Shown: positions 54,072-63,838 of the stretch, piece by piece | How the letters are laid out: each line of letters opens with the position of its first letter | Numbering within the stretch: position 1 is the first letter of the stretch | Assembly: GCA_937921595.1 (NCBI GenBank) | Contig: CAKZTD010000143.1 | Coordinates: forward strand, 1 to 64,000 | Length of the DNA stretch: 64,000 nt | Direction: 5' to 3' | Source of the DNA: an uncultured Saprospiraceae bacterium | GTDB taxonomy: Bacteria; Bacteroidota; Bacteroidia; Chitinophagales; Saprospiraceae | Notes under the pieces: model-generated | Database searches by the model: none | What the model was told of the DNA's origin: nothing | Seen by the model: only the letters and a program-made list of their open reading frames with translations | Program-made: the position numbers and the translations under genes

Positions 54072-56081
54072 ATGAAAAAACTAATTACTCTCCTATTTCT
54101 AGGTCTATTCTTTACTGCGCATTCTCAAGATCACTTTGAACCGCTAGATGTTTTTGACCTTGAATTTGCAACAGATCCTCAAATTTCTCCTGACGGAAAA
54201 CAGATTGTCTATGCTCGATCTTTTATGGATGTCATGACCGATCGAAGATTATCAAACCTTTGGACAATTGACTGGAATGGTGAAAACCATAGACCATTGA
54301 CCACTGGTAATCAAAATGACAGGAATCAAATTTGGTCTCCTGATGGTTCACAAATAGCATATATTTCAAACGAATCTGGGTCAAGTCAAATTCATATCTA
54401 TTGGATGGATAATGGTCGTTCTACAAAGATCACAAACCTTCAGACAGGCATGGGAAACATGGTTTGGTCTCCCGATGGAAAATGGCTGGCATTTACCATG
54501 AGGATTAAGAAAGCTGGTAAAGCTTTTGGAAAAATGCCTCAAAAACCAAAAGGTGCAAAATGGGCTACACCGCCAAAATATTTTGACAAATTAGCCTATC
54601 GCTCTGATGGAGCTGGTTATTTGGAAGAAAGCTATTCTCATATTTTTGTATTACCTATTGAAGGTGGAACTCCTAGACAAATTACGGATGGAGATTTCAA
54701 TCATTCTAGTCCTCAATGGTCTGCGGATGGAAAGATAATTTATTGTTCTGCAAACCGAGCAAAAGATTGGGAATATGATCGTCAGAATTCTGAGATTTTT
54801 TCAATAAATATTTCTAATAAAAACATCAAGCAACTGACTTCTCGAATAGGTCCTGATATGCAACCAATGATTTCTCCAGATGGAAAGCAAATAGCATATT
54901 TGGGATATGATGATAAAAAAATGGGCTATCATCATACCCATCTTTATGTAATGAATAATGATGGAACAAATACAAAATCTCTTTCTGAAAAACTAGACAT
55001 TTCAATTGCTAATATTCAATGGAATTCAGATGGTAGTGGCTTGTATTTTCAATATGATGAAAAGGGAAATACTAAGGTTGGATTTATAGATAAAAACGGT
55101 AAGATGAAAAACTTAGCCAATAATCTTGGTGGCGCATCTATCGGTAGACCTTATGATGGTGGAGACTATGATGTGCATGGAGGGAGTATCGTTTTTATGC
55201 AATCCACTCCTACCCAACCTGCGGACTTAGCGGTTCAAAAATCAACTGGTTCAGCTAAAAAAATTACCTCGCTTAATGATGATATTCTTGCTTATAAAAC
55301 TTTAGGCAAAGTAGAAGAAATTTGGTACAAGTCGTCTCATGACGGGAAAGATATCCAAGGTTGGATAATGACGCCTCCTGGTTTTGATGCAAATAAAAAG
55401 TATCCATTGATTTTAGAAATTCATGGTGGGCCTTTTGCGAATTATGGGGATCGGTTTTCTCCAGAATTGCAACTTATGGCCACACAAGGATATGTAGTTT
55501 TGTATACCAACCCAAGAGGAAGTACGAGTTATGGTGCTGAGTTTGCAAACTTGATTCATCACAATTATCCAAGCAATGATCATGATGATTTGATGTCAGG
55601 AGTAGATGCGGTTATTGCTAAAGGATATATCGATACCAAACGATTATTTATTACCGGAGGAAGTGGTGGCGGAGTCTTGACCAGTTGGGCAATTGGAAAA
55701 ACAAATCGTTTTGCTGCGGCTGTAGTTGCCAAGCCAGTTATCAATTGGTACAGCTGGGCCTTGACTGCAGATATTGCTGGAGTTGTAGATTCTTGGTTTC
55801 CTGGAAATCCTTGGGATCATACTGCACATTATATGAAACGCTCTCCTATTTCTTTGGTCGGAAATGTAAAAACACCAACGATGTTGCTGACTGGAGAAGA
55901 AGATTATCGAACACCTATGTCAGAGTCAGAACAATATTATCAAGCCTTGAAAATGCAGAAGGTTCCAGCTGCTTTGGTTCGCATTCAGGAAGCTTCTCAT
56001 GGGATTGCATCGAAACCCAGTAATCTATTGGCTAAAGTAGCTTATATCACGTCTTGGTTTGAACTGTATGATGTTAAGTGA
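54072..56081 (+). CDS. S9-family prolyl oligopeptidase-like peptidase
   Basis: A 669-residue exported serine peptidase with a signal peptide (1-18). Residues about 30-380 form a TolB/WD40-like beta propeller (repeated PDGKQIVYAR, SPDGSQIAYIS, SADGKIIYCS). The catalytic alpha/beta hydrolase follows: nucleophile in GGSGGG near residue 530, Asp in TGEEDYRTPM, and His in EASHGI near the end. It cleaves small peptides in the periplasm. Complete and single-gene. Confidence 0.94.
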   Translation: MKKLITLLFLGLFFTAHSQDHFEPLDVFDLEFATDPQISPDGKQIVYARSFMDVMTDRRLSNLWTIDWNGENHRPLTTGNQNDRNQIWSPDGSQIAYISNESGSSQIHIYWMDNGRSTKITNLQTGMGNMVWSPDGKWLAFTMRIKKAGKAFGKMPQKPKGAKWATPPKYFDKLAYRSDGAGYLEESYSHIFVLPIEGGTPRQITDGDFNHSSPQWSADGKIIYCSANRAKDWEYDRQNSEIFSINISNKNIKQLTSRIGPDMQPMISPDGKQIAYLGYDDKKMGYHHTHLYVMNNDGTNTKSLSEKLDISIANIQWNSDGSGLYFQYDEKGNTKVGFIDKNGKMKNLANNLGGASIGRPYDGGDYDVHGGSIVFMQSTPTQPADLAVQKSTGSAKKITSLNDDILAYKTLGKVEEIWYKSSHDGKDIQGWIMTPPGFDANKKYPLILEIHGGPFANYGDRFSPELQLMATQGYVVLYTNPRGSTSYGAEFANLIHHNYPSNDHDDLMSGVDAVIAKGYIDTKRLFITGGSGGGVLTSWAIGKTNRFAAAVVAKPVINWYSWALTADIAGVVDSWFPGNPWDHTAHYMKRSPISLVGNVKTPTMLLTGEEDYRTPMSESEQYYQALKMQKVPAALVRIQEASHGIASKPSNLLAKVAYITSWFELYDVK

Positions 56082-56249
56082 TTATTTTTTTAATCTTTAT
56101 AAAACAGATTTATGAACAAGGATTAGTGAATAGCAATTTAAGATGTTGGGTGTAATCTCTAGTTCCAACAAAAAATTATTATCGTTACTCCTTGTTCAAA
56201 AATCGAATTTTCTTTTTAATAAACTAATCACTTCAATCAAAAAGAAAAA

Positions 56250-56957
56250 ATGAATAAATATTTCCAAGCATTTAAAAATGAAATAAGTTGGTTCAATTAT
56301 AAGAATGAGCCTATGGAAGTATTTGAAATTGAAGAATTTAATTTGACAGATCGGTTCAAAGAAATATTTCCAATAACTACTGCTTTAATCAATTTGAGTA
56401 AAAAAACAGGAGTGGAATTCAAAGGGAAATCTTTGGTTTTATTCACGTGGGAAATTGAGGAAAAAATTAGTGGTTGGATGTGCCAGTTTGACAAACCAAA
56501 TATCGACCTAATTGAAGAGCATCAAGTTTTGATTGATAATATTGGAGGAATTATAGAATCATTCAATGGACCAGAATCAGTTGAAATAAATGGAATAGAT
56601 TATAATTATACATTGACCCTTAATCAAGATTTCATGTTTGTCGGATCATTAAACACAGACAAATTAGATTGGGCCGAATATTATTTAGAAAGTTGTGAAA
56701 AACTAAATTTTAAACCAATAGATTTAACTAATAAAGTATTTTTTACCAAAGAAGCGAACGGAGCTAAATACTTTTACAACAAAGAAACAAAAGAGGTGAA
56801 TTTATTCTCTCATGACCATGCATTTGGATTTGTCGATTTCCTCCCAAATCAACCAAAATACACCATGCACAAAATAAAAGGAGTAAATATTTTTGAAGAC
56901 TTCGTTGAGTTAATTGCAGAACAATGGAATAAACATTTTGAAATCAAAAGTCGTTAA
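56250..56957 (+). CDS. Hypothetical cytosolic protein
   Basis: A 235-residue protein without signal, membrane helix or recognised domain. It has many aromatic and acidic residues (ISWFNYKNEPMEVFEIEEF at the start, then KLDWAEYYLESCEKLNFKPI). Good coding character, an A-rich start region and a following terminator support a real gene. No function is assigned. Confidence 0.72.
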   Translation: MNKYFQAFKNEISWFNYKNEPMEVFEIEEFNLTDRFKEIFPITTALINLSKKTGVEFKGKSLVLFTWEIEEKISGWMCQFDKPNIDLIEEHQVLIDNIGGIIESFNGPESVEINGIDYNYTLTLNQDFMFVGSLNTDKLDWAEYYLESCEKLNFKPIDLTNKVFFTKEANGAKYFYNKETKEVNLFSHDHAFGFVDFLPNQPKYTMHKIKGVNIFEDFVELIAEQWNKHFEIKSR

Positions 56958-56990
56958 TCCTTGTTCTGATATCGCATTTTTTTATAAACA

Positions 56991-57022
56991 AAAAGCCCCT
57001 GATCATACGATCAAGAGCTTTT
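56991..57022. terminator. Terminator between convergent genes
   Basis: Arms 56991-57004 and 57009-57022 pair at 12 of 14 positions around a 4-base loop, with A-run before and T-rich sequence after. It serves the hypothetical gene on the plus strand and the DUF937-like gene on the minus strand. Confidence 0.7.
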
Positions 57023-57045
57023 ATATTTTATCTTAAGAAGATATC

Positions 57046-57579
57046 TTATTTACCAAAAAGACCACCAGCGATATCGCCAAGTTTGCCTTTCGCAGCATCT
57101 TTAAGACTGTCCATCATTCCTCCGCCAGCGTCTCCACCTAGCATTCCTGTGATGTTACCAAGCATTCCACCATCTCCACCACCTAGAACATTCATTAAGC
57201 TTGATGCATCGATATCATCAGTATCACCATCAGCTGAAATTTTTCCAGCTAAGTTTCCAATAATACTTCCCATACCAGAACCAGCAACTAAACCAGCAAC
57301 AGACTCAGGAAGTCCCATACTAGACATTACTTTTGTCATAAACATTTTTTTGATACCACCGAAGATACCATTACTTTCTAATCCACCGCCACTTACACTT
57401 TTGAACATGCCTAGAAGGCCATCAACATTACCACCAGTCACTTGTGACATTAATCCTTCTTTAAGGCTTTCCCCAGCTAAAGGCAACATTTCTTTTGCTT
57501 GATCAGCAGATACACCTGCTTTTTCAGTAATTGCACTTATAGCATCTCCTCCTACCATTTCCATAATTTTGTCTAACAT
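57046..57579 (-). CDS. DUF937-like Gly/Met/Ser-rich protein
   Basis: A 177-residue soluble protein. The N-terminus (MLDKIMEMVGGDAISAITEK, ADQAKEMLPLAGESLKEGLM) resembles the helical DUF937 repeat, and the rest is glycine-rich with repeated GGDGGMLGNITGMLGGD-type segments. The opposite strand also has a long open frame (57083-57502), an artefact of the biased codons. Function unknown. Confidence 0.75.
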   Translation of the reverse strand: MLDKIMEMVGGDAISAITEKAGVSADQAKEMLPLAGESLKEGLMSQVTGGNVDGLLGMFKSVSGGGLESNGIFGGIKKMFMTKVMSSMGLPESVAGLVAGSGMGSIIGNLAGKISADGDTDDIDASSLMNVLGGGDGGMLGNITGMLGGDAGGGMMDSLKDAAKGKLGDIAGGLFGK

Positions 57580-57751
57580 ATTTCTTATTTATTAAAGGGT
57601 TTAAAAAATGATTTACTCTCTTTATACGTAAGTTTCTACTTAAAAGTAACGGAGGTTATCAATATAACAAAATATTTACGTAAAAATCTTTGTTTTATGC
57701 AGTTTTAACCTTAATTAAGATCTAAACTTATAAAGAGCAAAAGACAGAATA

Positions 57752-58519
57752 CTACCAATATTCATAGGTTGTGTTTTCAACAGTATTACCATCCAGATAA
57801 GTTGTAGTCCCAGAAGTGATATACCCAAATTGATTGTATTCATATTCAGTAACATAAGAACTTGATTCGACTATATTACCAGCTATATCTTTTATAGTAT
57901 ATTCAAGAGTATTGCCTTGCTTACTCGTTTGAAATAAATCGGTCAATTTTGAGCTCCCAATGTTTGTATTATCCTTGATAATAATCTCAGAAAATAATAG
58001 ATCACCTGCCCCATCAAAATAGTCAGTCGAATAACTACAATTTCCATCTATATATTCAATTTCAACAGTTCTAGATATGGTATTGTCAGGGTTAAAAAAT
58101 TCAATGGTGGTATAACCACAAGAATCATTTGAAAAAGTATAAACCGTATAATTATCGAGAACACCATCAGGCTCAAAGCGATCAACCCTTGCATTTGTAT
58201 TATTATCTAAATAAGAATATCTAAGTTGTGTAGTATCATTATCAGCATCCATAGAAATGGCTACAATGGTATCATTTAATGAAGAATAATTTTGTAATAA
58301 AAATAAGTCGCCATTTGATTGATAAATCGTTTGTGATGTTAAAATACTATCTGATGAATAATTTCTTTCCACGTTTAATATTCCTCCTCTATATATTTTA
58401 TGAATGAGATATCTTGGTGCATTTTCCATCAGGTTTCCCATTGGAGAATCATCATCAGAGCCATTATTACAACAAATCATGGTCAATGAGAAAAGTAATA
58501 AAAAAAGGAAGTATTTCAT
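57752..58519 (-). CDS. Hypothetical lipoprotein
   Basis: A 255-residue lipoprotein with signal ending at MICC (Cys16 or Cys17), then an acidic, Asn/Ser/Tyr-rich mature part with repeated beta-strand patterns (LRYSYLDNNTNARVDRFEPD and YEYNQFGYITSGTTTYLDGN) that resemble the RHS/YD-like or DUF-type turns in surface lipoproteins. Family not recognised. Confidence 0.75.
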   Translation of the reverse strand: MKYFLFLLLFSLTMICCNNGSDDDSPMGNLMENAPRYLIHKIYRGGILNVERNYSSDSILTSQTIYQSNGDLFLLQNYSSLNDTIVAISMDADNDTTQLRYSYLDNNTNARVDRFEPDGVLDNYTVYTFSNDSCGYTTIEFFNPDNTISRTVEIEYIDGNCSYSTDYFDGAGDLLFSEIIIKDNTNIGSSKLTDLFQTSKQGNTLEYTIKDIAGNIVESSSYVTEYEYNQFGYITSGTTTYLDGNTVENTTYEYW

Positions 58520-58564
58520 TTAAGCTTTATTTTTTTGTTTAGAATCTGTAGTTGAAAATTAGAA

Positions 58565-59452
58565 CTATTTAAAATTATCAGCTACGATCCAATCTTTCGT
58601 TCCATGTGTATAAGTGTAAAATCCTTCACCGGATTTTCGTCCTAATTTACCAGCTGTCACCATATTCACTAAAAGCGGACATGGTGCATATTTAGGGTTT
58701 CCAAAACCATCATATAATACTTTGCAAATAGCTAGAACTACATCAAGGCCAATAAAATCAGCTAACTGTAAAGGTCCCATAGGATGAGCCATTCCCAATT
58801 TCATAACCGTATCAATTCCTTCTACCCCAGCAACACCTTCATGTAAGGTATAAATGGCTTCGTTAATCATTGGCATTAAAATACGATTGGCTACAAAACC
58901 AGGATAGTCATTTACTTCAACGGGGATTTTGCCTAATTTTTTAGACATCTCCATTATCGTATCCGTTACTTCATTTGTAGTAGCATATCCTCGTATAACT
59001 TCTACCAATTTCATCACTGGCACCGGATTCATAAAGTGCATACCAATTACCTGATTTGGGCGTTTAGTAACCGCAGCGATTTTTGTAATGGAAATAGACG
59101 AAGTGTTGGTCGCTAAAATCGCAGAGGCTGGTGCATGTTCATCGATTTGTTGAAAAATTTTCAATTTTAAATCAATGTTTTCCGTGGCAGCTTCTACCAC
59201 TAAATCAGCTTTAGATACTCCACTAGGAAGATCTGAATTAGTCGAAATATTAGCGAGTGTATCAGCTTTGTCAGCTTCAGAAATACGCTCTTTAGCGATC
59301 ATTCGATCTAAATTTTTAGTAATTGTTGCTATTGCTTTTTCAAGAGCAGTCTCTGAAATATCTACTAAATTGACTTTGTAGCCTTTCATTGCAAAGACGT
59401 GAGCAATACCATTTCCCATTGTTCCTGCACCTATTACTGTAACGTTATTCAT
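58565..59452 (-). CDS. hbd: 3-hydroxybutyryl-CoA dehydrogenase
   Basis: A 295-residue NAD-dependent dehydrogenase. The dinucleotide fold starts VIGAGTMGNGIAHVF (about 5-19), VEAATENIDLK and NTSSISI follow, and the catalytic His is in MHFMNPVPVMKLVEVI (about 138-153). The C-terminal dimerisation part has GFVANRILMPMINEA and MGPLQLADFIGLDVV. It oxidises L-3-hydroxyacyl-CoA or makes hydroxybutyryl-CoA. Single gene. Confidence 0.95.
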   Translation of the reverse strand: MNNVTVIGAGTMGNGIAHVFAMKGYKVNLVDISETALEKAIATITKNLDRMIAKERISEADKADTLANISTNSDLPSGVSKADLVVEAATENIDLKLKIFQQIDEHAPASAILATNTSSISITKIAAVTKRPNQVIGMHFMNPVPVMKLVEVIRGYATTNEVTDTIMEMSKKLGKIPVEVNDYPGFVANRILMPMINEAIYTLHEGVAGVEGIDTVMKLGMAHPMGPLQLADFIGLDVVLAICKVLYDGFGNPKYAPCPLLVNMVTAGKLGRKSGEGFYTYTHGTKDWIVADNFK

Positions 59453-59632
59453 ATTTATCTATTTTAGGTGCGAAAATAGGAAAATTTGTGCAAGATTTGA
59501 GGTTCCAAATAAGAGTTTGATTTAATTTTTTGAAGGAATGGCTAATATCAAGTCAAACTTGAATTTTTATAGATCTTTGTATAATTTTAAAATTCAAATA
59601 TAAAGAATATTCTAACTGAGTAAAATAAACAC

Positions 59633-60583
59633 ATGTTAAATAAATTGTATATCTTGTTTCTTATATTCTCTTGCAATGCTGGACTATATGGACAAGACAC
59701 TTCTGCTCTATTTGAATTAGACTACGATGATTTTGGAGGTGTAGTTTTAATAGATTCCATCGTAGTAAGTGCTTCCAGAACTGGCTTCGATGTAGAGGAC
59801 TTTATACAAATGGTCCGTGAAGACAAATCTTTTTACCAGGCATTCCGAAACATTCGAACACGCTCCTACTCTGCCGAAAACGAAATCTCTATGTTTTCAA
59901 AAAAGAGAAAGGAAAAAGCAAAATACAATAGCCAGACCAGACAAACTTCCGAAGGATTGTGTCGAACAATGGCTGTTCTAAATGAAGATGTAAAAGGTAA
60001 TTTTTATAAAAGGAAAAAAAGAATCAGATATTATACCGCCAAGATGTTTGATCAGTTATTTTTTACACATGGAAAAGTCTGTCAATCTGCTCAAGCGACG
60101 GATGATCCTCCTGCGCCAAGCAAAGGAATGCAAAAGCATATTACAGAACTGAAAAAACTTATCTTCTCTCCTGGTGAAAAAGCAGATGTTCCAATCATTG
60201 GTAAAAAGACAGAAATATTTTCTGAAAAAATGGCGAAGTATTATGATTATTCTATTACCTCCCAAGTATATAAAGACGGAGTTGATTGCTATGTTTTTTC
60301 CGCGATTGTTAAGCCTGAATATTTAACGCATAAAGAAGACAAAACAGTCATCAAATCATTGAATACTTATTTTGAAAAATCGAACTTTCAAGTTGTAGCA
60401 AGAGACTATCAATTGAAATATTATGGAGCGCTGTTTGATTTTGATATAAAGATGAAAATTGAATTAAAAAAACATGGAGATCTGTATGTTCCTGAATATT
60501 TAGAATACGATGGTTTTTGGAATGTGCCTATGAAGAAGCCGGAAGTGTCGAAGTTTTATTCGAGGTTTTATAATTATGAATAG
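59633..60583 (+). CDS. Conserved-looking secreted hypothetical protein
   Basis: A 316-residue protein with a signal peptide (1-20, ending GLYG). VVLIDSIVVSASRTGFDVED (about 36-55) resembles the carboxypeptidase-regulatory-like start of some Bacteroidota proteins, then a long Lys-rich region contains RSYSAENEISMFSKKRKEKA and, near the end, KMKIELKKHGDLYVPEYLEY. No enzyme motif. It is probably outer-membrane-associated. Confidence 0.72.
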   Translation: MLNKLYILFLIFSCNAGLYGQDTSALFELDYDDFGGVVLIDSIVVSASRTGFDVEDFIQMVREDKSFYQAFRNIRTRSYSAENEISMFSKKRKEKAKYNSQTRQTSEGLCRTMAVLNEDVKGNFYKRKKRIRYYTAKMFDQLFFTHGKVCQSAQATDDPPAPSKGMQKHITELKKLIFSPGEKADVPIIGKKTEIFSEKMAKYYDYSITSQVYKDGVDCYVFSAIVKPEYLTHKEDKTVIKSLNTYFEKSNFQVVARDYQLKYYGALFDFDIKMKIELKKHGDLYVPEYLEYDGFWNVPMKKPEVSKFYSRFYNYE

Positions 60584-60670
60584 TAAAACGAGTATTTCAT
60601 CCTCAGCGAATTAAAGTCAGGTTAAAGTGAATATACTAGACAACAATACCAAGCATTTAATAGTAAGAGT

Positions 60671-60710
60671 AAAGTGAACTTGGACTATGGCGAAGTTCTT
60701 CACTTTTTAG
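60671..60710 (+). terminator. Possible terminator of the 59633 gene
   Basis: AAAGTGAA (60671-60678) pairs with TTCACTTT (60699-60706), with an inner CTT/AAG pairing after a bulge. A short T-run follows. Weaker than the other terminators here. Confidence 0.4.
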
Positions 60711-60731
60711 GTTTAACAAAAAAATATAAAG

Positions 60732-61511
60732 ATGAAAAAATTACTAATTCTATTCCTAGCTATTGGAATATTCAGTTGTGGTGATGATGACGATAACTTT
60801 ACAGTTGATTGTCTCCCAGCAAATCTTCAAAACGGTGTGATTGCATTTTATCCTTTTAATGGTGGAAGCCTAGATGATGAATCACCCAATTCTAATTCCA
60901 TTACAAATTCAACAACAGCAAGTCCTACCTCAGACAGAAATGGAAATTCAAATTGTGCTTTTATTTTTGACAATTCTCAAACTAATACTGAGTTTTTGAC
61001 GACAAGCAATACTGGTTTTTTAAATGGTTTAAATGAATTTTCCATTTCAATTTGGTATGAGCCCAAGAACGATACAAGACCTGGAGGGAGTTTTGAAGTC
61101 CTATTAAGCAGAGGGAATGATGGGCATTGTCCTGATCGACAAGGAGAATGGTCTGTTGGTCTTTATGATTGTAGAAGAGCAGTTTTCGGGCATGATAATT
61201 CTGTTTGGGCAGAACCTATTACTGATTTTTCAAATGGTTGCCAAGGAGAAGTAACTGCCCTAACCGATAATTGGCATCATGTGGTAGCCGTTAAAAATGG
61301 CGCAGATTACAAAATTTATTTCAATGGAACTTTAGATGATTCAGCTACAGGTATTGCGAATTGCTCAACCATTCATACCGCAGCGGATATTGGTGATCTA
61401 TTTATCGGAACTGATTATACTGGTAAAATTGATGACATTATCATCTACAATAGAGAACTGTCTCAAGTCGAAGTTACAAGTTTGTTCGAACTAGAATCTT
61501 GTTGTCAATAG
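60732..61511 (+). CDS. LamG/concanavalin-like lipoprotein
   Basis: A 259-residue lipoprotein whose signal ends at GIFSC (Cys16), followed by an acidic linker (GDDDDNF). The rest is a LamG/laminin-G-like jelly-roll: FYPFNGGSLDDESPNSNSIT, LNEFSISIWYEP, DNWHHVVAVKNGADYKIYFN and GKIDDIIIYNRELSQVEV, with paired cysteines. It is a surface carbohydrate- or protein-binding module without catalytic domain. Confidence 0.85.
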   Translation: MKKLLILFLAIGIFSCGDDDDNFTVDCLPANLQNGVIAFYPFNGGSLDDESPNSNSITNSTTASPTSDRNGNSNCAFIFDNSQTNTEFLTTSNTGFLNGLNEFSISIWYEPKNDTRPGGSFEVLLSRGNDGHCPDRQGEWSVGLYDCRRAVFGHDNSVWAEPITDFSNGCQGEVTALTDNWHHVVAVKNGADYKIYFNGTLDDSATGIANCSTIHTAADIGDLFIGTDYTGKIDDIIIYNRELSQVEVTSLFELESCCQ

Positions 61512-61532
61512 TTCTGAATAAAAATTTGGGCA

Positions 61533-61598
61533 TTGTGTTCTAATGTTGACTTATGTGGTGTTTTTTTTCTAACCATATAAGTCAACATTAGAACACAA
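61533..61598. repeat. 26-bp inverted repeat with T-rich loop
   Basis: Arms 61533-61558 and 61573-61598 pair over 26 bp (one G-U pair), separated by 14 bases that include eight T. No T-tract follows the hairpin on the plus strand. It lies 21 bp after the LamG gene. Confidence 0.85.
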
Positions 61599-61683
61599 AA
61601 AGAAATGCTTTTTTTAAATTTAAACTTAGGCAAATCAGAAGTTTTTTTATCATTTTCAAATCCGATTAACAGCTAATTCTACC

Positions 61684-62562
61684 CTATTCAGATTTTCGAT
61701 CAAATCGATCTAAATTCAAAATCTCAATTATTCTAATCAATTTCTCCGCATAATATTCGTCTGGACTATAACCTGATTTTTTCAAACCATGAGCCCAGTT
61801 TTTATAATCGGATTTACCGATTCCCAGAAGATGCTGGTACCGCTTTTGATGAAGCAATAAACTATGTCCACGAAAACTCGCCCAGGCGTTTTCATACTTT
61901 CGATAAAAGTCTTTATGGATATCATCGTTGTGGGTTTTGCAATGTCCTGGTTTACATTTTTTAGAAAAGCATTTGACTCCAAAATGATTGTCAAACTCCT
62001 GAGATAATTGATTAGTTCCTACATTACTTTCTAGTAAAGCCTGAGCTAATTTTATACTAGCTGGGATGCCATACTTATGCATTTCAGAAACAGCAACTGG
62101 AGCAAAACGATCAATGTATTTTTGACATGCTACTTGTTGCTGACTTAGGAGCGACGGATCGAATGGATGTTCTCCGGAAAGATCATCATGGAAGATAAAC
62201 GACAAAAAAGAAGGATGACTCTTTCCTTTAATTTTAGATTTAACTGGGACTTGATTTGTTGTTCCATTATCAGATTTTTTTGAGGTAAACAAAAAACTAC
62301 CTAATCCAAAGCTGTTTTTCTCTAATCTAGGTTTATGTATACGATCTTCGTTACTGCTTAGTTCCCCTAAAACTATTTTTTCTGATTGGTCAAAAATTGA
62401 GCTAGTGCTCATTGAAAACTCAAGATTTATATCTTTTTGAGTTGAAAAATGAACAATCGCTCCTAGTAGTAGAATGCTAAACCCGTTTTTAACAAAAAAT
62501 ATTGTCGCCTCTTTCCACAATACCCTGCTGAAGGTTTTGAAAGTGAATTTTATGTTTTCCAT
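61684..62562 (-). CDS. Glucosaminidase (mannosyl-glycoprotein endo-beta-N-acetylglucosaminidase family)
   Basis: A 292-residue cell-wall hydrolase. A membrane anchor (about 20-40) and a variable linker (60-135) precede the glucosaminidase domain: YGIPASIKLAQALLESNVGTN holds the catalytic Glu, FGVKCFSKKCKPGHC has an extra cysteine pair cluster, and FYRKYENAWASFRGHSLLL and GYSPDEYYAEKLIRIIE complete the pattern. It cuts peptidoglycan glycan strands, perhaps in growth or division. Fused to no LysM. Single gene. Confidence 0.88.
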   Translation of the reverse strand: MENIKFTFKTFSRVLWKEATIFFVKNGFSILLLGAIVHFSTQKDINLEFSMSTSSIFDQSEKIVLGELSSNEDRIHKPRLEKNSFGLGSFLFTSKKSDNGTTNQVPVKSKIKGKSHPSFLSFIFHDDLSGEHPFDPSLLSQQQVACQKYIDRFAPVAVSEMHKYGIPASIKLAQALLESNVGTNQLSQEFDNHFGVKCFSKKCKPGHCKTHNDDIHKDFYRKYENAWASFRGHSLLLHQKRYQHLLGIGKSDYKNWAHGLKKSGYSPDEYYAEKLIRIIEILNLDRFDRKSE

Positions 62563-62914
62563 ATTTTAAAAGGTTTATTTAGACGACTTAATTTCATGAT
62601 CAGCTATTTACTTGATTTCTCTTTCTTCAAAATCAGGTTCACAATTATAAACACAAATTAAAACAATTTGTTTTATAAAATCAAACATTTTGTCTTTTAC
62701 TTAAAACATTAAGTTCTATTTCCTTATAACCAACTGATTAAAAGTCTTTTAAGCCTTATTACATTATCCATTATTTTGAGTATCTTTTAAGAATAAAAGG
62801 CGTTTTAAGATAAAAAGGGATATTTTTTAATTCGTTTTCATATAATTTCAAACAAAAATCATTACTTAGTGTATTTTTTACACTACATTTGACTTAAACA
62901 ATTAAATTCATCTT
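62563..62914. other. Divergent intergenic region before the GlcNAc kinase
   Basis: 352 bp between divergent genes, strongly AT-rich, with several T and A runs. Promoters for both neighbours must lie here, but no confident box, RNA gene or repeat was found. Confidence 0.5.
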
Positions 62915-63778
62915 ATGATCTTTATAGCTGATGGCGGTTCCACTAAAGCAGACTGGAGAATTGTTGACAAAGAAGGCAAACAATCGGACTATGCAACGAT
63001 TGGTTTTAATCCATTTTTTTATGACGAATCTATGGTGATTGAGGAATTACAAAAATCCTTTGTCAAAGAAACACCAGTTGAGCAAGCTGAGAAAGTATTT
63101 TTCTATGGCTCAGGATGTTCTGATTCTTATAGAAAAGATATTTTAAAAAATGCCTTCCAAGTAGTTTTTCCAAATGCGGATATCATTGTTGATCATGATC
63201 TATTAGCCAGTGCGAAAGCAACTTGCGGTGATCAACCAGGGATTGCCTGTATTATGGGGACCGGATCGAATACCTGTCTATACGATGGAAATAAGATCAT
63301 TGATAACGTCACAAATCTTGGTTATCTTTTAGGAGATGAAGGTAGTGGAACTCATCTTGCGAAAAAGCTTATTCGAGCTTATTATTACAGAGAGCTTCCT
63401 GCTCACCTTGAAGTTCAATTTGATAAAACATACAATATTAGCAAGAGAGAACTTCTAAATAAATTGTATACTGGTGAAAGAGCGAATGTATACCTAGCTT
63501 CATTTTCCCGATTCCTTTTTGATTGCAAGGATGATATTTTTATTCAACAAATGGTTCATCGCTCTTTTGGTGAATTTATTGATCGCCATGTTGTAAAATA
63601 TGAAGGACATGAAAACCTTCCTATTCACTTTGTTGGTTCTATTGCTTATTATTTTTCTTTCATTTTAGAATCGTTATTATCAGAAAGAAATTTAAATTTG
63701 GGGACGATAATGAAAAAACCGATTGATGCACTGGTAGATTATCATATTGAACATGAGAAAGCTTATTTTAAAAAATAG
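62915..63778 (+). CDS. N-acetylglucosamine kinase-like protein (BadF/BadG family)
   Basis: A 287-residue sugar kinase of the ASKHA fold. The phosphate 1 motif is DGGSTKADW (6-14), phosphate 2 is in IACIMGTGSNTC, and the adenosine motif is in GYLLGDEGSGTHLA. FVGSIAYYFSFILESL near the end matches the family. It probably phosphorylates GlcNAc from cell-wall turnover, fitting the glucosaminidase next door, though substrate is inferred. 63 bp before pfkA. Confidence 0.85.
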   Translation: MIFIADGGSTKADWRIVDKEGKQSDYATIGFNPFFYDESMVIEELQKSFVKETPVEQAEKVFFYGSGCSDSYRKDILKNAFQVVFPNADIIVDHDLLASAKATCGDQPGIACIMGTGSNTCLYDGNKIIDNVTNLGYLLGDEGSGTHLAKKLIRAYYYRELPAHLEVQFDKTYNISKRELLNKLYTGERANVYLASFSRFLFDCKDDIFIQQMVHRSFGEFIDRHVVKYEGHENLPIHFVGSIAYYFSFILESLLSERNLNLGTIMKKPIDALVDYHIEHEKAYFKK

Positions 63779-63838
63779 TTATCTTAACGTTGGATATTCA
63801 AAAACTGAAAACACTTAAATCACCTTTCCCATAAATAA

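Noticed and set aside
55685..56023. 112-residue frame within the S9 peptidase gene
   Set aside because: A +1 shadow of the peptidase catalytic domain, Cys/Ser-rich without domain pattern.
57083..57502. 139-residue plus-strand open frame opposite the DUF937-like gene
   Set aside because: It is Pro/Ile/Ser-rich, as expected from the complement of Gly/Met-rich codons, and has no start context or domain. The minus-strand gene explains it.
61684..62562. Glucosaminidase as flagellar FlgJ
   Set aside because: There are no flagellar genes, and the rod-capping N-terminal domain is absent. It is a wall hydrolase.
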